Source: Planctomycetia bacterium (GTDB lineage Bacteria; Planctomycetota; Planctomycetia; Pirellulales; UBA1268). From it: a stretch of 33,841 nucleotides of DNA. Of the stretch, positions 24,381 through 32,437 are shown in pieces. The stretch spans positions 1-33,841 of the forward strand of contig RFPF01000004.1 in the NCBI GenBank assembly GCA_009926295.1. Direction: 5' to 3'. Both the position numbers and the translations under genes were made by a program. A model generated the notes under the pieces. That model worked only from the letters and a program-made list of their open reading frames with translations. It was not told the DNA's origin and did no database searches. The first letter of the stretch is position 1; each line of letters begins with the position of its first letter.

Positions 24381-25670
24381 TCAGGCCCTCGTGACCAGCA
24401 GCTTGTCGATCCGCCGTCCGTCCATGTCGACCACCTCGATCGAGAGTCCCTGCCAGCGAGTTTTGTCACCCGTGGCCGGAATCCGCTCCAAAAGCGCGAG
24501 AACCAGCCCCGAGACGGTGGAATATTCGCGCGGCAGGGACTCGAGTTTGATGTCGAATCGCTCCGCGAGTTCCTCGACACCGGCACCGCCGTCGACCAGC
24601 CACGATCCGTCTTCGCGCTGTACGAACGCGGTCGCCTTGTCGCGCCGGTGTTCGTCGTGGATCTCACCCACGAGCTCTTCGAGGACGTCCTCGAGGGTCA
24701 CGAGCCCCTCTGTGCCGCCGTACTCGTCGAGCACGATCGCGAGCTGATTCCGCTCCTTCTGGAAGAGCTCGAGGAGCCGGTCGAGCGGCATGGTCTCGGG
24801 GACGAACAACGCGCGGTGGAGCATCTTCCGAAGTTCGATCGGCCAGCCCATCCAGTTGTGCCGCAGCACGTCCTTGAGCGACACGAATCCGAGGATGTGA
24901 TCGAGCGAGCCCTCGTAGACGGGCAGCCGCGAGTAGCCCGCCATCGCGATCGCCCCCAGGACCTCCGAGGGGGGCGTGTCGATGTCGAGGGCGTCGAGGT
25001 CGATGCGGGGCCGCATGATGTCACGCACGGTGCGGTCGCCGAGCCTCAGGGCCTCGGCGGCGACGGCCTGCTCGACGGCCTCGAGCACGCCCTCGGCGCG
25101 GCCGGCCTCGAGCAGGTGCTCGATGTCGTCGACCGAGACGGTCGGCCCGTCCTGCTTGTGGGCTCCGAGCACGAACAGCATGGCCGACGTGGCGGTGCTG
25201 AGTCCCCACACGAGCGGCTTTGTGATCCGCGCGAACAACTGCATCGCGGGGGCGACGATCCGGGCGATCGGCTCGGCCCGCCGCAGTGCCAGCCGTTTCG
25301 GCACGAGCTCCCCGAGCAGGAGCGTGAGGAACGAGAGGATCGCCACGAACGACGTGAGTGCGATCGAGCGGGCCACGGCCGGGGAAACCGACGGCCCGTG
25401 AGTGGTGATCCATTCCGCGAGGTCGCTGACGATCCGATCGCCTCCGTACGCCGCCGCCAGCGTCCCCACGAGCGTGATCCCGATCTGCACCGTGGGCAGG
25501 AACTTGTCGGGACTCGTCGCCAGTTCGAGCGCCTTGCCGGCGGCGGCGTCGCCGGCCTCGGCCATCTGCCGCAGCCGCCCGCGCCGGCTGGCGACGATCG
25601 CCATTTCGGCGCCCGAGAAGAACCCGTTGGCCAGGATCAGCGCCAGGACGATGAGAATTTCCTGCAGCAT
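24381..25670 (-). CDS. CNNM/CorC-type hemolysin-family membrane protein
   Basis: The 429-residue protein has an N-terminal DUF21/CNNM membrane domain (about 1-190, with NGFFSGAEMAIVASRRGRL and LLLGELVPKRLALRRAE). A CBS pair (about 205-320) includes RTVRDIMRPRIDLDALDID and VYEGSLDHILGFVSLKDVL. A CorC_HlyC domain forms the end, after the EYGGTEGLVTLEDVLEELVG segment. Family members mediate magnesium or other metal efflux and respond to nucleotides via CBS. The name hemolysin is historical. The gene is 11 bases after proB and probably co-transcribed. No metal-sensing riboswitch was seen upstream of the operon. Confidence 0.92.
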   Translation of the reverse strand: MLQEILIVLALILANGFFSGAEMAIVASRRGRLRQMAEAGDAAAGKALELATSPDKFLPTVQIGITLVGTLAAAYGGDRIVSDLAEWITTHGPSVSPAVARSIALTSFVAILSFLTLLLGELVPKRLALRRAEPIARIVAPAMQLFARITKPLVWGLSTATSAMLFVLGAHKQDGPTVSVDDIEHLLEAGRAEGVLEAVEQAVAAEALRLGDRTVRDIMRPRIDLDALDIDTPPSEVLGAIAMAGYSRLPVYEGSLDHILGFVSLKDVLRHNWMGWPIELRKMLHRALFVPETMPLDRLLELFQKERNQLAIVLDEYGGTEGLVTLEDVLEELVGEIHDEHRRDKATAFVQREDGSWLVDGGAGVEELAERFDIKLESLPREYSTVSGLVLALLERIPATGDKTRWQGLSIEVVDMDGRRIDKLLVTRA

Positions 25671-25681
25671 GGGACTCCGGT

Positions 25682-26839
25682 TCAGCCTGCGGCGTGGTCG
25701 CGACGTGTGATCGCGAGGTTGTCGCGGTGGATCACCTCCTCATACGGGCAGAAGCCGAGCATTCCTGCGATGCTGTCCGTCTTGAGGCCGGCGATGCGGC
25801 GCAGCTCTGCCCCCGAGTAGTTCACGAGTCCGCGGGCGAATTCCCTGCCGTCCTCGGCGGCGATCGCGACCACGTCGCCGGAGGCAAAGTCGCCCTCCAG
25901 CCGCCGCACTCCCGCCGCCAGCAGGCTCCGGCCGTTGGCCACGATGGCGTCACGGGCGCCCTCGTCGACGATCACCCTGCCGCGGGCATCGGCCGACCAT
26001 CCGAGCCAGCGCTTCCACGCCGGTACCGTCGCGCCCCGGCCGACGAAGGCCGTGCCGATGTCCTCGCCCGCCATCAGACGCTCCAGCACGCGGTCGTCGC
26101 GGCCGGAGGCGATGACGCAGTGGCTGCCCGCCTCGGTCGCGATGCGCGCGGCCGTGATCTTGCTCGCCATGCCGCCCTTCGACACACCGCCGAGGTGATC
26201 GCGCGCGAGGGCCTCGACGGCGCCGTCGATCCGCTCCACGAGCGGAAGCCGGGCCGCGCCCGGCTCGGCGGGGTGCCGGTCGAAGACGCCATCGACGTCC
26301 GACAGGAGCACGAGCAGGTCGGCCCCGAGGAGCGTGGTGACCAGGGCGGCGAGCCGATCATTGTCGCCGAAGCTCGTCCGCAATTCCTCGACGCTCACGG
26401 TGTCGTTTTCGTTGATGACCGGGATCGCGCCGTAATCGAGAAGGGCGCGAAGCGTGTTGCGGATGTTGAGGTATCGGGCGCGGTCCTGGAGGTCTTCGGC
26501 CACCAGCAGCACCTGCGCGGCATGGCGGCCGTGACCGCGGAAGGCCCGCTCGTAGGCCTCGATGAGAGAACTCTGCCCGATCGCCGCCACCGCCTGGAGG
26601 TGGGCGAGTTCCTGGGGCCGCTCCGCAAGCCCCATGCGGCCCATGCCCGCCCCCACGGCGCCGGAACTCACGAGCACGACCCTCCGGCCCTGGGAAAGCA
26701 AGGCGTCGAATTGTCGTCCCAAGGCTTCGATGCGGGCCGAGTCGAGCAGGCCGTCCGCCCCGGTGAGTACGCGGGTGCCGACCTTCACGATGATCAATCG
26801 CGAGGATTCGGCGAGGACCCGGCGCGTGGGATCAGCCAT
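25682..26839 (-). CDS. proB: Glutamate 5-kinase (ProB)
   Basis: The 385-residue enzyme phosphorylates glutamate to begin proline synthesis. The amino-acid kinase domain includes IIVKVGTRVLTG, VLVSSGAVGAGMGRMGL, INENDTVSVEEL and SDVDGVFDRHPAEPG, and KGGMASKITAARIATEAG. The C-terminal PUA domain is present (from about 290). ATG 26839 starts MADPTRR; further upstream in-frame residues lie in the divergent gap to purF and are not needed. proA is not adjacent. The gene forms an operon with the CNNM gene, an arrangement of unclear meaning. Confidence 0.95.
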   Translation of the reverse strand: MADPTRRVLAESSRLIIVKVGTRVLTGADGLLDSARIEALGRQFDALLSQGRRVVLVSSGAVGAGMGRMGLAERPQELAHLQAVAAIGQSSLIEAYERAFRGHGRHAAQVLLVAEDLQDRARYLNIRNTLRALLDYGAIPVINENDTVSVEELRTSFGDNDRLAALVTTLLGADLLVLLSDVDGVFDRHPAEPGAARLPLVERIDGAVEALARDHLGGVSKGGMASKITAARIATEAGSHCVIASGRDDRVLERLMAGEDIGTAFVGRGATVPAWKRWLGWSADARGRVIVDEGARDAIVANGRSLLAAGVRRLEGDFASGDVVAIAAEDGREFARGLVNYSGAELRRIAGLKTDSIAGMLGFCPYEEVIHRDNLAITRRDHAAG

Positions 26840-26983
26840 GGACTTGGGAAGATTCGGTGCCGCGAAACGGTAACGGGCCCGAATCCTACCCTTCCGGTGT
26901 CGCGGTCGGCCACCGCCGCGCCGCCACGGCGAAAATCGCCCATCCCATCGGCATCGCCAATCCTGCCGCAGGAGTTCGGCCCG

Positions 26984-27013
26984 TTGAGTCGCGTCGGGGC
27001 GAACGGCTATAGT
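26984..27013 (+). promoter_or_regulatory. Sigma-70-like promoter candidate for purF
   Basis: TTGAGT (26984-26989) and TATAGT (27008-27013) are separated by 18 bases. The -10 box matches five of six consensus bases and is the same hexamer found before hemW. The transcript would begin near 27020, about 40 bases before the GTG start. Confidence 0.5.
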
Positions 27014-27059
27014 CACGAATACGTCGAGTGCCTGCCCGGCTGTCCCACGGTCCTTCCCG

Positions 27060-28628
27060 GTGAGCGAACTCCATCACGAGTGCGGCCTCGCGGCGATCTA
27101 CCACCTGCCGGGTGCCGAGCCGAGTCCGCTCTGCCCGGCACAGGGCCCGGACGAGGTGTCCCGTCTCCTGCCGCGGATGCTCCTCGACATCCAGAACCGC
27201 GGCCAGCTCTCCGCCGGGATGACCGCATGGAGCCCGGCCCGCAGCCAGCTCCTCGCCACGCTCAAGGACGTCGGCACCGTGAGCGAGGTCTTTCGGCTCG
27301 GCCACCGTGGCAAGTACGAGAGCCTCATGGAGCAGCACCTCGGCCGTGCGGCGATAGGCCACGTCCGCTACGCCACCTGCGGTGCCGACGACCGCGGCTA
27401 TGCGCAGCCGCTCGAGCGGCCGCACATCCAGAAACGGAAGTGGTTCTCCTTCGGATTCAACGGCCAGCTCGCCAACTATCCGGAACTGCGGACCGAGATC
27501 CTCGCCGGAGACGACAACCATCTCGTTCGTGACAACGACACCGAAGTGATCATGCACGCGATCGGCAACGAGCTTTCGCGCAACCCGGAAATGGCCCCCG
27601 CCGACCTGCTCGCGGCGATCTCGGGGCGTTTCGACGGTGCCTGGAACATCGCGATGCTCGACGCGTGCGGGCGAATGATCGTCGCGCGCGACCCGCTCGG
27701 CATCCGGCCGATGGAGTACGCCCGGCTCGGCCCGCTCGTGGCCGCGGCGAGCGAGAGCGTTGCCCTGCTCAACCTCGGCTTCCCGCCCGAGTCGATCCGT
27801 TCGCTCGAGCCCGGGACGGCGCTGGTCATCGACGAAGGACAGGTGCGGATCGACCGCTTCGCCGCCAGCCCGCGGCGGGCACACTGCTTCTTCGAGTGGA
27901 TCTACTTCGCCAACGTCGCGAGCACCATGGACGAACGCAGCGTGTATCTGACGCGGAAGCGACTCGGCGAGGAACTGGCCCGGCTCGAGACCGTTCCGAT
28001 AGATGCCGACACGGTGGTGGTGCCGGTGCCCGACACCAGCAAAGCCGCCGCCGACGCGATGGCCTACGCGCTGTCGACGCCCTGCGTCGAGGGCCTGATC
28101 CGCAATCGCTACACCGGCCGCACGTTCATCGACGGGGCCTCGAGCAGGCGGCAGAAGGCCGAGTCGAAATATACGCCGCTCCGCGAGGTCCTCGAGGGGA
28201 AGAGAGTCCTGCTCGTCGAGGACTCGATCGTGCGCAGCACCACGATGAAGGTGCTGCTGGGGAGGATGCGGTCGCTCGGCCGGGCCCGCGAGATCCACGT
28301 GAGGGTCGCCTGCCCGCCGATCATCGCGCCGTGCTTCTACGGGATCGACATGTCGACGATCGACGAGCTCTTCGCGCCGGCGTTCCTTCCCGACGGACGG
28401 CTTTCGGAGGAGGCGCAGGGGGCGATGGCCGCCAAACTGGGGGCCGACTCGCTCCGCTACCTGCCCGTCGCCGCGGTGGCACGGTCGATCGGCCTGGAGG
28501 CCTCGGAACTCTGCCAGGCCTGCCTGACGGGTGACTATCCCACGCCCGCCGGGGAGCGGCTGTACCAGGTCGCCCTCGCCCAGACAGCGCGAGGCCGAGC
28601 GTGCCGCACGTACGAGGCCGTTCCGTAG
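27060..28628 (+). CDS. purF: Amidophosphoribosyltransferase (PurF), divergent Fe-S type
   Basis: The 522-residue protein resembles PurF, which makes phosphoribosylamine from PRPP and glutamine, the first step of purine synthesis. Cys8 in HHECGLAAIY would be the N-terminal nucleophile after removal of a short propeptide. Iron-sulfur ligands known from Bacillus PurF appear as C276, C425 (APCFYGID), C485 and C488. The PRPP loop VLLVEDSIVRSTT and RTFI segment are present. Differences from typical PurF include IQNRGQLSAGM in place of the usual LQHRGQEGAG, HVRYATCG, and a longer N-terminal domain. The GTG start at 27060 opens this sequence; no ribosome-binding site is obvious. It may be the housekeeping enzyme or a paralogue. 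The stop is eight bases from trmB's stop on the other strand. Confidence 0.83.
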   Translation: MSELHHECGLAAIYHLPGAEPSPLCPAQGPDEVSRLLPRMLLDIQNRGQLSAGMTAWSPARSQLLATLKDVGTVSEVFRLGHRGKYESLMEQHLGRAAIGHVRYATCGADDRGYAQPLERPHIQKRKWFSFGFNGQLANYPELRTEILAGDDNHLVRDNDTEVIMHAIGNELSRNPEMAPADLLAAISGRFDGAWNIAMLDACGRMIVARDPLGIRPMEYARLGPLVAAASESVALLNLGFPPESIRSLEPGTALVIDEGQVRIDRFAASPRRAHCFFEWIYFANVASTMDERSVYLTRKRLGEELARLETVPIDADTVVVPVPDTSKAAADAMAYALSTPCVEGLIRNRYTGRTFIDGASSRRQKAESKYTPLREVLEGKRVLLVEDSIVRSTTMKVLLGRMRSLGRAREIHVRVACPPIIAPCFYGIDMSTIDELFAPAFLPDGRLSEEAQGAMAAKLGADSLRYLPVAAVARSIGLEASELCQACLTGDYPTPAGERLYQVALAQTARGRACRTYEAVP

Positions 28629-28636
28629 GACGGGCC

Positions 28637-29362
28637 TCAGCCCGGCGCCTCTCGGCGGCGAGCCGGGACCCCGGCGGAATCCGCTTCATCTCCGCTGCCG
28701 CGCACGACCGACGCGGGCCGGTCGTTGCGGGTGAGCAGCGCACGCCACACCGGAGCGCCCGCGAGGCGTGTGCGGCGCTCGAAGTGCGTGCGGTAGTCGA
28801 GGTCGTGCTCGGCCGGCCTGGGCTCGACCGCAGCCGGTTCGGCGAACAGGCCCGTGGCCCGCGATACCTCGAGCGATTCGAGGAAGTATTCCTCGACGTC
28901 GGTCCACACGTGAACCACGCCGCCGGGCGGGAGCACGCGGCCTGCGTGGCGGAGGAACGTCGGCGACAGGACGCGGCGCTTGCGGTGCCGGGCCTTCCAC
29001 CATGGGTCGGGAAAGTAGACGTGGATCGCGTCCAGGCAGGCGTCGGGCAGGAGGCCACGGACGAGCCACGTTGCATCGCCATGGATGATCCGCGCGTTCG
29101 CGGCGGCACGGCGGGCGAGACGGGCCGCGCACAGCCGGGCGTAGCCGGCGGCGATCTCCACGCCGAGAAAGTTGCGTTCGGGCCGGGCAGCCGAGGCCGT
29201 GTCGAGAAACAGGCCCTTGCCGCTGCCCACCTCGAGTTCGATCGGCGCCGGACGCGGGAAGAGCGTGGCCGGATCGAACAGGTCGGTCAGGTTGCCCAGG
29301 GCCACGAGATGCGTCGACAGATCGAGCGCCGGGTCGGGTTTCTTGGGCGGCCGGCGCGGCAT
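28637..29362 (-). CDS. trmB: tRNA (guanine-N7-)-methyltransferase (TrmB)
   Basis: The 241-residue SAM-dependent enzyme methylates G46 of tRNA. It has the SAM motif IELEVGSGKGLFLDTAS, an NFLGVEIA segment, the TrmB signature YFPDPWWKARHRKRR, and the C-terminal DYRTHFERRTRLAG. The ATG at 29362 overlaps the fabZ-like stop as TGATG. The last codons run into a GGACGGGCCTCAGCCCGG palindrome that also occurs elsewhere, so the C-terminal tail of about 20 residues (after RALLTRNDRPA) is probably not conserved. Length is normal apart from that tail. It ends only eight bases from the purF stop. Confidence 0.93.
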   Translation of the reverse strand: MPRRPPKKPDPALDLSTHLVALGNLTDLFDPATLFPRPAPIELEVGSGKGLFLDTASAARPERNFLGVEIAAGYARLCAARLARRAAANARIIHGDATWLVRGLLPDACLDAIHVYFPDPWWKARHRKRRVLSPTFLRHAGRVLPPGGVVHVWTDVEEYFLESLEVSRATGLFAEPAAVEPRPAEHDLDYRTHFERRTRLAGAPVWRALLTRNDRPASVVRGSGDEADSAGVPARRREAPG

Positions 29363-29889
29363 CAGTGGGCCGCCGCGCCGCCGGAAGACTGGAGCAGAAA
29401 GTCCATCGGCAACGGCACGCCCTTGATGACTCCGTCGACCACGATGCTCTCGCGGACGATGCCCTGGAAGCGGCACACGATCATGGCCTTCGGCCGCACC
29501 CGTACCCGCTCCACGGCGATCACGAGCCGGTCGCCCGGCACCACCGGCTCCCGAAAACGAACGTCTTCCATGCCGCCGAAGCCGATCACTTGGGCGTCGA
29601 GCAGGTTGTGCTTCTGGGTGTAGTAGCTGGAGAGCTGCGCGGCCGCCTCGCACATCAGCACGCCCGGCATGAGCGGCACCGCGGGGAAGTGCCCGCGAAC
29701 CCAGAATTCGTCGCGGGTCACATCCTTGTAGCCCACGCACAGACCGCGGCTCTGGTCCTCGTGCACGATCGCCGTCAACTGCTCCATCTCGAACCGCTGC
29801 TTGTTCCAGCGGCGGATCTCGTCGATGTCGGCGATGACGTGCTCGAGGTCGTATTCGCTCGGATGGATGATGTAGTCACGCGGGGCCAC
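29362..29889 (-). CDS. fabZ: 3-hydroxyacyl-ACP dehydratase family protein (FabZ-like)
   Basis: The 175-residue hotdog-fold protein contains GHFPAVPLMPGVLMCEAAAQ, with catalytic His67 and Glu81 in the FabZ arrangement. FabZ removes water from 3-hydroxyacyl-ACP during fatty-acid elongation. The N-terminal 60 residues are longer than in E. coli FabZ. Start ATG 29889 is supported by the conserved-looking opening. It follows the small basic protein by 28 bases and overlaps trmB, so it belongs to the minus-strand operon. Another acyl-ACP-related genes cluster is absent, and planctomycetes can have more than one FabZ-like protein, so the symbol is tentative. Confidence 0.85.
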   Translation of the reverse strand: MAPRDYIIHPSEYDLEHVIADIDEIRRWNKQRFEMEQLTAIVHEDQSRGLCVGYKDVTRDEFWVRGHFPAVPLMPGVLMCEAAAQLSSYYTQKHNLLDAQVIGFGGMEDVRFREPVVPGDRLVIAVERVRVRPKAMIVCRFQGIVRESIVVDGVIKGVPLPMDFLLQSSGGAAAH

Positions 29890-29917
29890 GGCCGTGCTCC
29901 CTCGGGCAGCCAGCGGG

Positions 29918-30016
29918 TCAGGTGCGGATGTGCTTCCGCTTCATCTTCCGGGCCTTGCTGTTGGCGGGCCGGGCGCCGTGGTTGGCCTTCTTCAGGCCTC
30001 GATGGGGCTTTGCCAT
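29918..30016 (-). CDS. 32-residue highly basic protein
   Basis: The short reading frame encodes MAKPHRGLKKANHGARPANS followed by KARKMKRKHIRT. It has 12 Lys/Arg, three His and no acidic residues. The ATG at 30016 has GGAG eight bases upstream and a plausible TACAAC -10-like sequence farther up. It sits 28 bases before the FabZ-like gene and reads in the operon direction. Such composition is typical of small ribosomal or nucleic-acid-binding proteins. I do not recognise a named family and it is not bTHX or L36. Its size would make most gene finders miss it. Confidence 0.62.
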   Translation of the reverse strand: MAKPHRGLKKANHGARPANSKARKMKRKHIRT

Positions 30017-30097
30017 GATTGGTTCTCCGGGCGGATGAGATGGTCGGCGATCGGCGAGTTGTACCACGCCGCCGCCCCCGCCGCCACGCCGCCCGGT

Positions 30098-30619
30098 TCA
30101 GGGTCGGCGGTCCGCCGCCGCGGTCTCGCGCTCGGCCGCGATCGCCTCCCGGAGGCTCGTGCGGAGGATCTCCACGAAGCTCGCCCCGAGAAACCCGAAC
30201 AGGCCGCCGATCACGCCCGAAGACAGGCCACCGAGCGCCGCGCCCGCCCACGAGCAGGTCGTGCAGGTGACCAGTGCCGCCGCACCGATCACGGCTCCGG
30301 AAACCGCGCCGATCGTCGCGGACACCGCCGCGAGCCTTCCGAGGCCGCCTGTCCGCTCGAGGTGGGTGGTGCCCGCCGCGGGCAGCACCGTGGGCCAGAC
30401 CCTGATCCCGGCGTGCCTGGCGAGGTCGCGGTCGGTCGCGTCCCGCATCCTCGTGCCGAGGGCGTTGCCTGCGACGTGCGCCGCGAGGCTCGCGAGCACC
30501 ACGGCCATGGCCATCCAGCCCGCGATGCCGAGCCAATTGACGGCGGCGCAGGCGACCGCGACCACGACCACGAGCCAGGAGTAGTTGACCAGTCGCAAGG
30601 CGCCCTCCGCCACCATCAT
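30098..30619 (-). CDS. Small membrane protein of unknown function
   Basis: The 173-residue protein has two adjacent N-terminal helices (about 10-52), a charged middle region and a Gly/Ala-rich pair of helices (about 90-150) with a CTTC motif (VTCTTCSWAG). GAVSGAVIGAAALV and GGLSSGVIGGLFGFLG could be glycine-zipper helices. The C-terminus is charged. No family is recognised. ATG 30619 is followed by an immediate second ATG; the start lies 23 bases after the stop of the squalene-cyclase-like protein. The upstream part of the frame is antiphase with that gene. It likely belongs to the same operon. Confidence 0.65.
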   Translation of the reverse strand: MMVAEGALRLVNYSWLVVVVAVACAAVNWLGIAGWMAMAVVLASLAAHVAGNALGTRMRDATDRDLARHAGIRVWPTVLPAAGTTHLERTGGLGRLAAVSATIGAVSGAVIGAAALVTCTTCSWAGAALGGLSSGVIGGLFGFLGASFVEILRTSLREAIAAERETAAADRRP

Positions 30620-30642
30620 AGCCGCGGGCTGCGCGGAGGCGG

Positions 30643-32160
30643 TCAGAACTCGCTGTCGACCGCCTCTTCGCGATAGATCGGCAGCAGGCGGTAGTAGACC
30701 TCGAGCGTGAGCACGGCCAGCGCCGTGTGGGCCAGCCGGCCGCCGGGCGCCGTGTCGTGGTCGGCGAAGAACCAACTGCCGGCTTCGTGGCCGAACCGGG
30801 CCTGCTGGGCGACGATCTGGTCGCGGTTCTTCGCGTTCCACCGGGGCCAGACGGGGTGGTCGAGCTGGAGGAGCGCCTGCGACAGGTAGAAGTTTTGGTA
30901 GATGTTCGTGGGATGGGGGCCGGGCTTCGCCAGGTTCGTGATGCCCCGCTGGAGCGGCTCCTGGGTGCTGCCCCAGCCGGTGTACATGCGGCACAGAAGG
31001 CCGATCGCCGACGTGCATGGCTTCGCGGCCGGCGTGCGGTATCCGTAGGCGGCTCCGCCCTGCGTCTGTACGCGGTCGAGGAACCGCCGCGCCGCTTCGA
31101 TCGTCGGCGACGGCACCTCCATGCCGGCGAGCGCCGCGCTCTTGAGGGCCGCGATTTGCCAGGCCGTCACGGTGATGTCACCGGCCTGCCCGGGCAGGTA
31201 GCGCCAGCCGCCGCCGTGGAGATCCTGCGCCGTCTCGGTGAAGCGTATGGCATCGCGCAGGTAGGGCCGGAGCATTTCGTCGCGGGTCATGCCGAGGGCC
31301 TCGGCGAGCGCGAGGGTCGTGACGCCGTGCCCGTACATCGTGCCCTCGCAGAAGTCGCCGCCGCGGGGGGTTGGCTGCATCCGGCTGACGAGATAGTAGA
31401 TGCCGCGCGACACCGTCTGCTGATACGGTCCGTCCACGTGCGTGCTGCCCGCACCGAGGAATGGCAGGATTGCGATCGCCGTGCTCGCCGTCGAGCCGGT
31501 GAGCGTGCCGGGGTCACGGCACGCCCCGTCGCAGAGACAGCCCGAGAGGTTGAATTGCCACGAGCCGTCCACGGCCTGATGGCGTGCCAGCCACGCGAGT
31601 CCGGCCTCCACCGCGGCCTCGCTGGCCGCCGATCCACCCCGCGCCCGAGCGCCGGCGGTGCGGCCCTTCCCGCGCCGCGCTGCGAAGGCTGCCGTGCCGG
31701 TCGTGGCAGTCCGGATCGCCACATTCGAGCCTGCGGCCGCCGGTGCCGGGCCGCCACCGATCCGCACCGACACCGCCAGCGCCGGCGGGCCGGCGGGGTC
31801 GAACGGTTCCGCGCCGCTGCCCGGGACGTCGAGCAGGGCGGCGTCGGGTTCGGCGACGGCGACGACCGGCACCTCCTCGCTCGCCGGGGCGTCGGCGGCG
31901 GGCGGCGTTGCAGCGGCCGTTTCCGCCGCCGGGTCGCCAGCGTCCACGCCGACGTCGGCGAGCAGCGCGTCACCGGCCGCTTCGGGGCCGAATTGCAGGA
32001 CCAGCGGCCTCACCGGGTCGGGGCGATTCCCGTCGAGAAAGAACAGGGCCAACACGATGCAGATGAAGAGGTGCGCGACGAGGCTCGCGTAGCCTGCCCG
32101 CACGGTCGGGCTCGTGATCGCCCGTTCGATCCACGGCTTTTTGGGGTGCCCGTGCGGCAT
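30643..32160 (-). CDS. Membrane-anchored squalene-cyclase/prenyltransferase-like repeat protein (copy 2)
   Basis: The 505-residue protein has one N-terminal membrane segment (about 26-43) and a long Ala/Pro/Glu-rich linker (about 45-185). An alpha/alpha-barrel domain follows, resembling the prenyltransferase/squalene oxidase repeat superfamily: AGLAWLARHQAVDGSWQFN, then GGGWRYLPGQAGDITVTAWQ and SAIGLLCRMYTGWG. A cysteine motif C208-x-C210-x3-C214 (GCLCDGAC) could bind metal. The catalytic motifs of true terpene cyclases, such as DXDD, are not evident, so a structural or binding role is more likely. The next gene upstream is a clear paralogue. No terpenoid-synthesis gene is nearby. Confidence 0.85.
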   Translation of the reverse strand: MPHGHPKKPWIERAITSPTVRAGYASLVAHLFICIVLALFFLDGNRPDPVRPLVLQFGPEAAGDALLADVGVDAGDPAAETAAATPPAADAPASEEVPVVAVAEPDAALLDVPGSGAEPFDPAGPPALAVSVRIGGGPAPAAAGSNVAIRTATTGTAAFAARRGKGRTAGARARGGSAASEAAVEAGLAWLARHQAVDGSWQFNLSGCLCDGACRDPGTLTGSTASTAIAILPFLGAGSTHVDGPYQQTVSRGIYYLVSRMQPTPRGGDFCEGTMYGHGVTTLALAEALGMTRDEMLRPYLRDAIRFTETAQDLHGGGWRYLPGQAGDITVTAWQIAALKSAALAGMEVPSPTIEAARRFLDRVQTQGGAAYGYRTPAAKPCTSAIGLLCRMYTGWGSTQEPLQRGITNLAKPGPHPTNIYQNFYLSQALLQLDHPVWPRWNAKNRDQIVAQQARFGHEAGSWFFADHDTAPGGRLAHTALAVLTLEVYYRLLPIYREEAVDSEF

Positions 32161-32325
32161 GGCTGTGCGTGTGGCGGCAACTTTTCCGACTGGGCAAATC
32201 GTAGGCTCGGGACGGTCCGCGTTCCCCGCGCAGACTGCGATCCCCGTGGACCACCCCTGGGTTTCATCGTCTGAACCGTGGGACGGGCTTCAGCCTGTCA
32301 CTGCCTGCCTCAACGTGCCCAATCC

Positions 32326-32387
32326 GGCTCGGGGTTGCCCCGTACCATCTCGGCGGACGCTTCCCGAACGATGGCGGCTGCGGCCAG
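32326..32387 (+). repeat. Partial copy of the 142-bp repeat (copy C)
   Basis: Starting at GGCTCGGGGTTGCCCCGTAC the sequence follows the left end of copy B for roughly 60 bases, including CTCGGCGGACG, then loses similarity; the matching right end is absent. It lies between the two cyclase-like paralogues. Confidence 0.6.
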
Positions 32388-32437
32388 AGTGAGGAGACTT
32401 TTGCCGCTCACCCGAAGCCAACGCGCGTTCCGCCTTC

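Noticed and set aside
24648..25820. A 390-residue frame opposite the CNNM gene
   Set aside because: Shadow of a gene with intact domains; no motif and no start signal.
25694..27532. A 612-residue plus-strand frame through proB and into purF
   Set aside because: It is out of frame with purF and opposite proB, with no motif.
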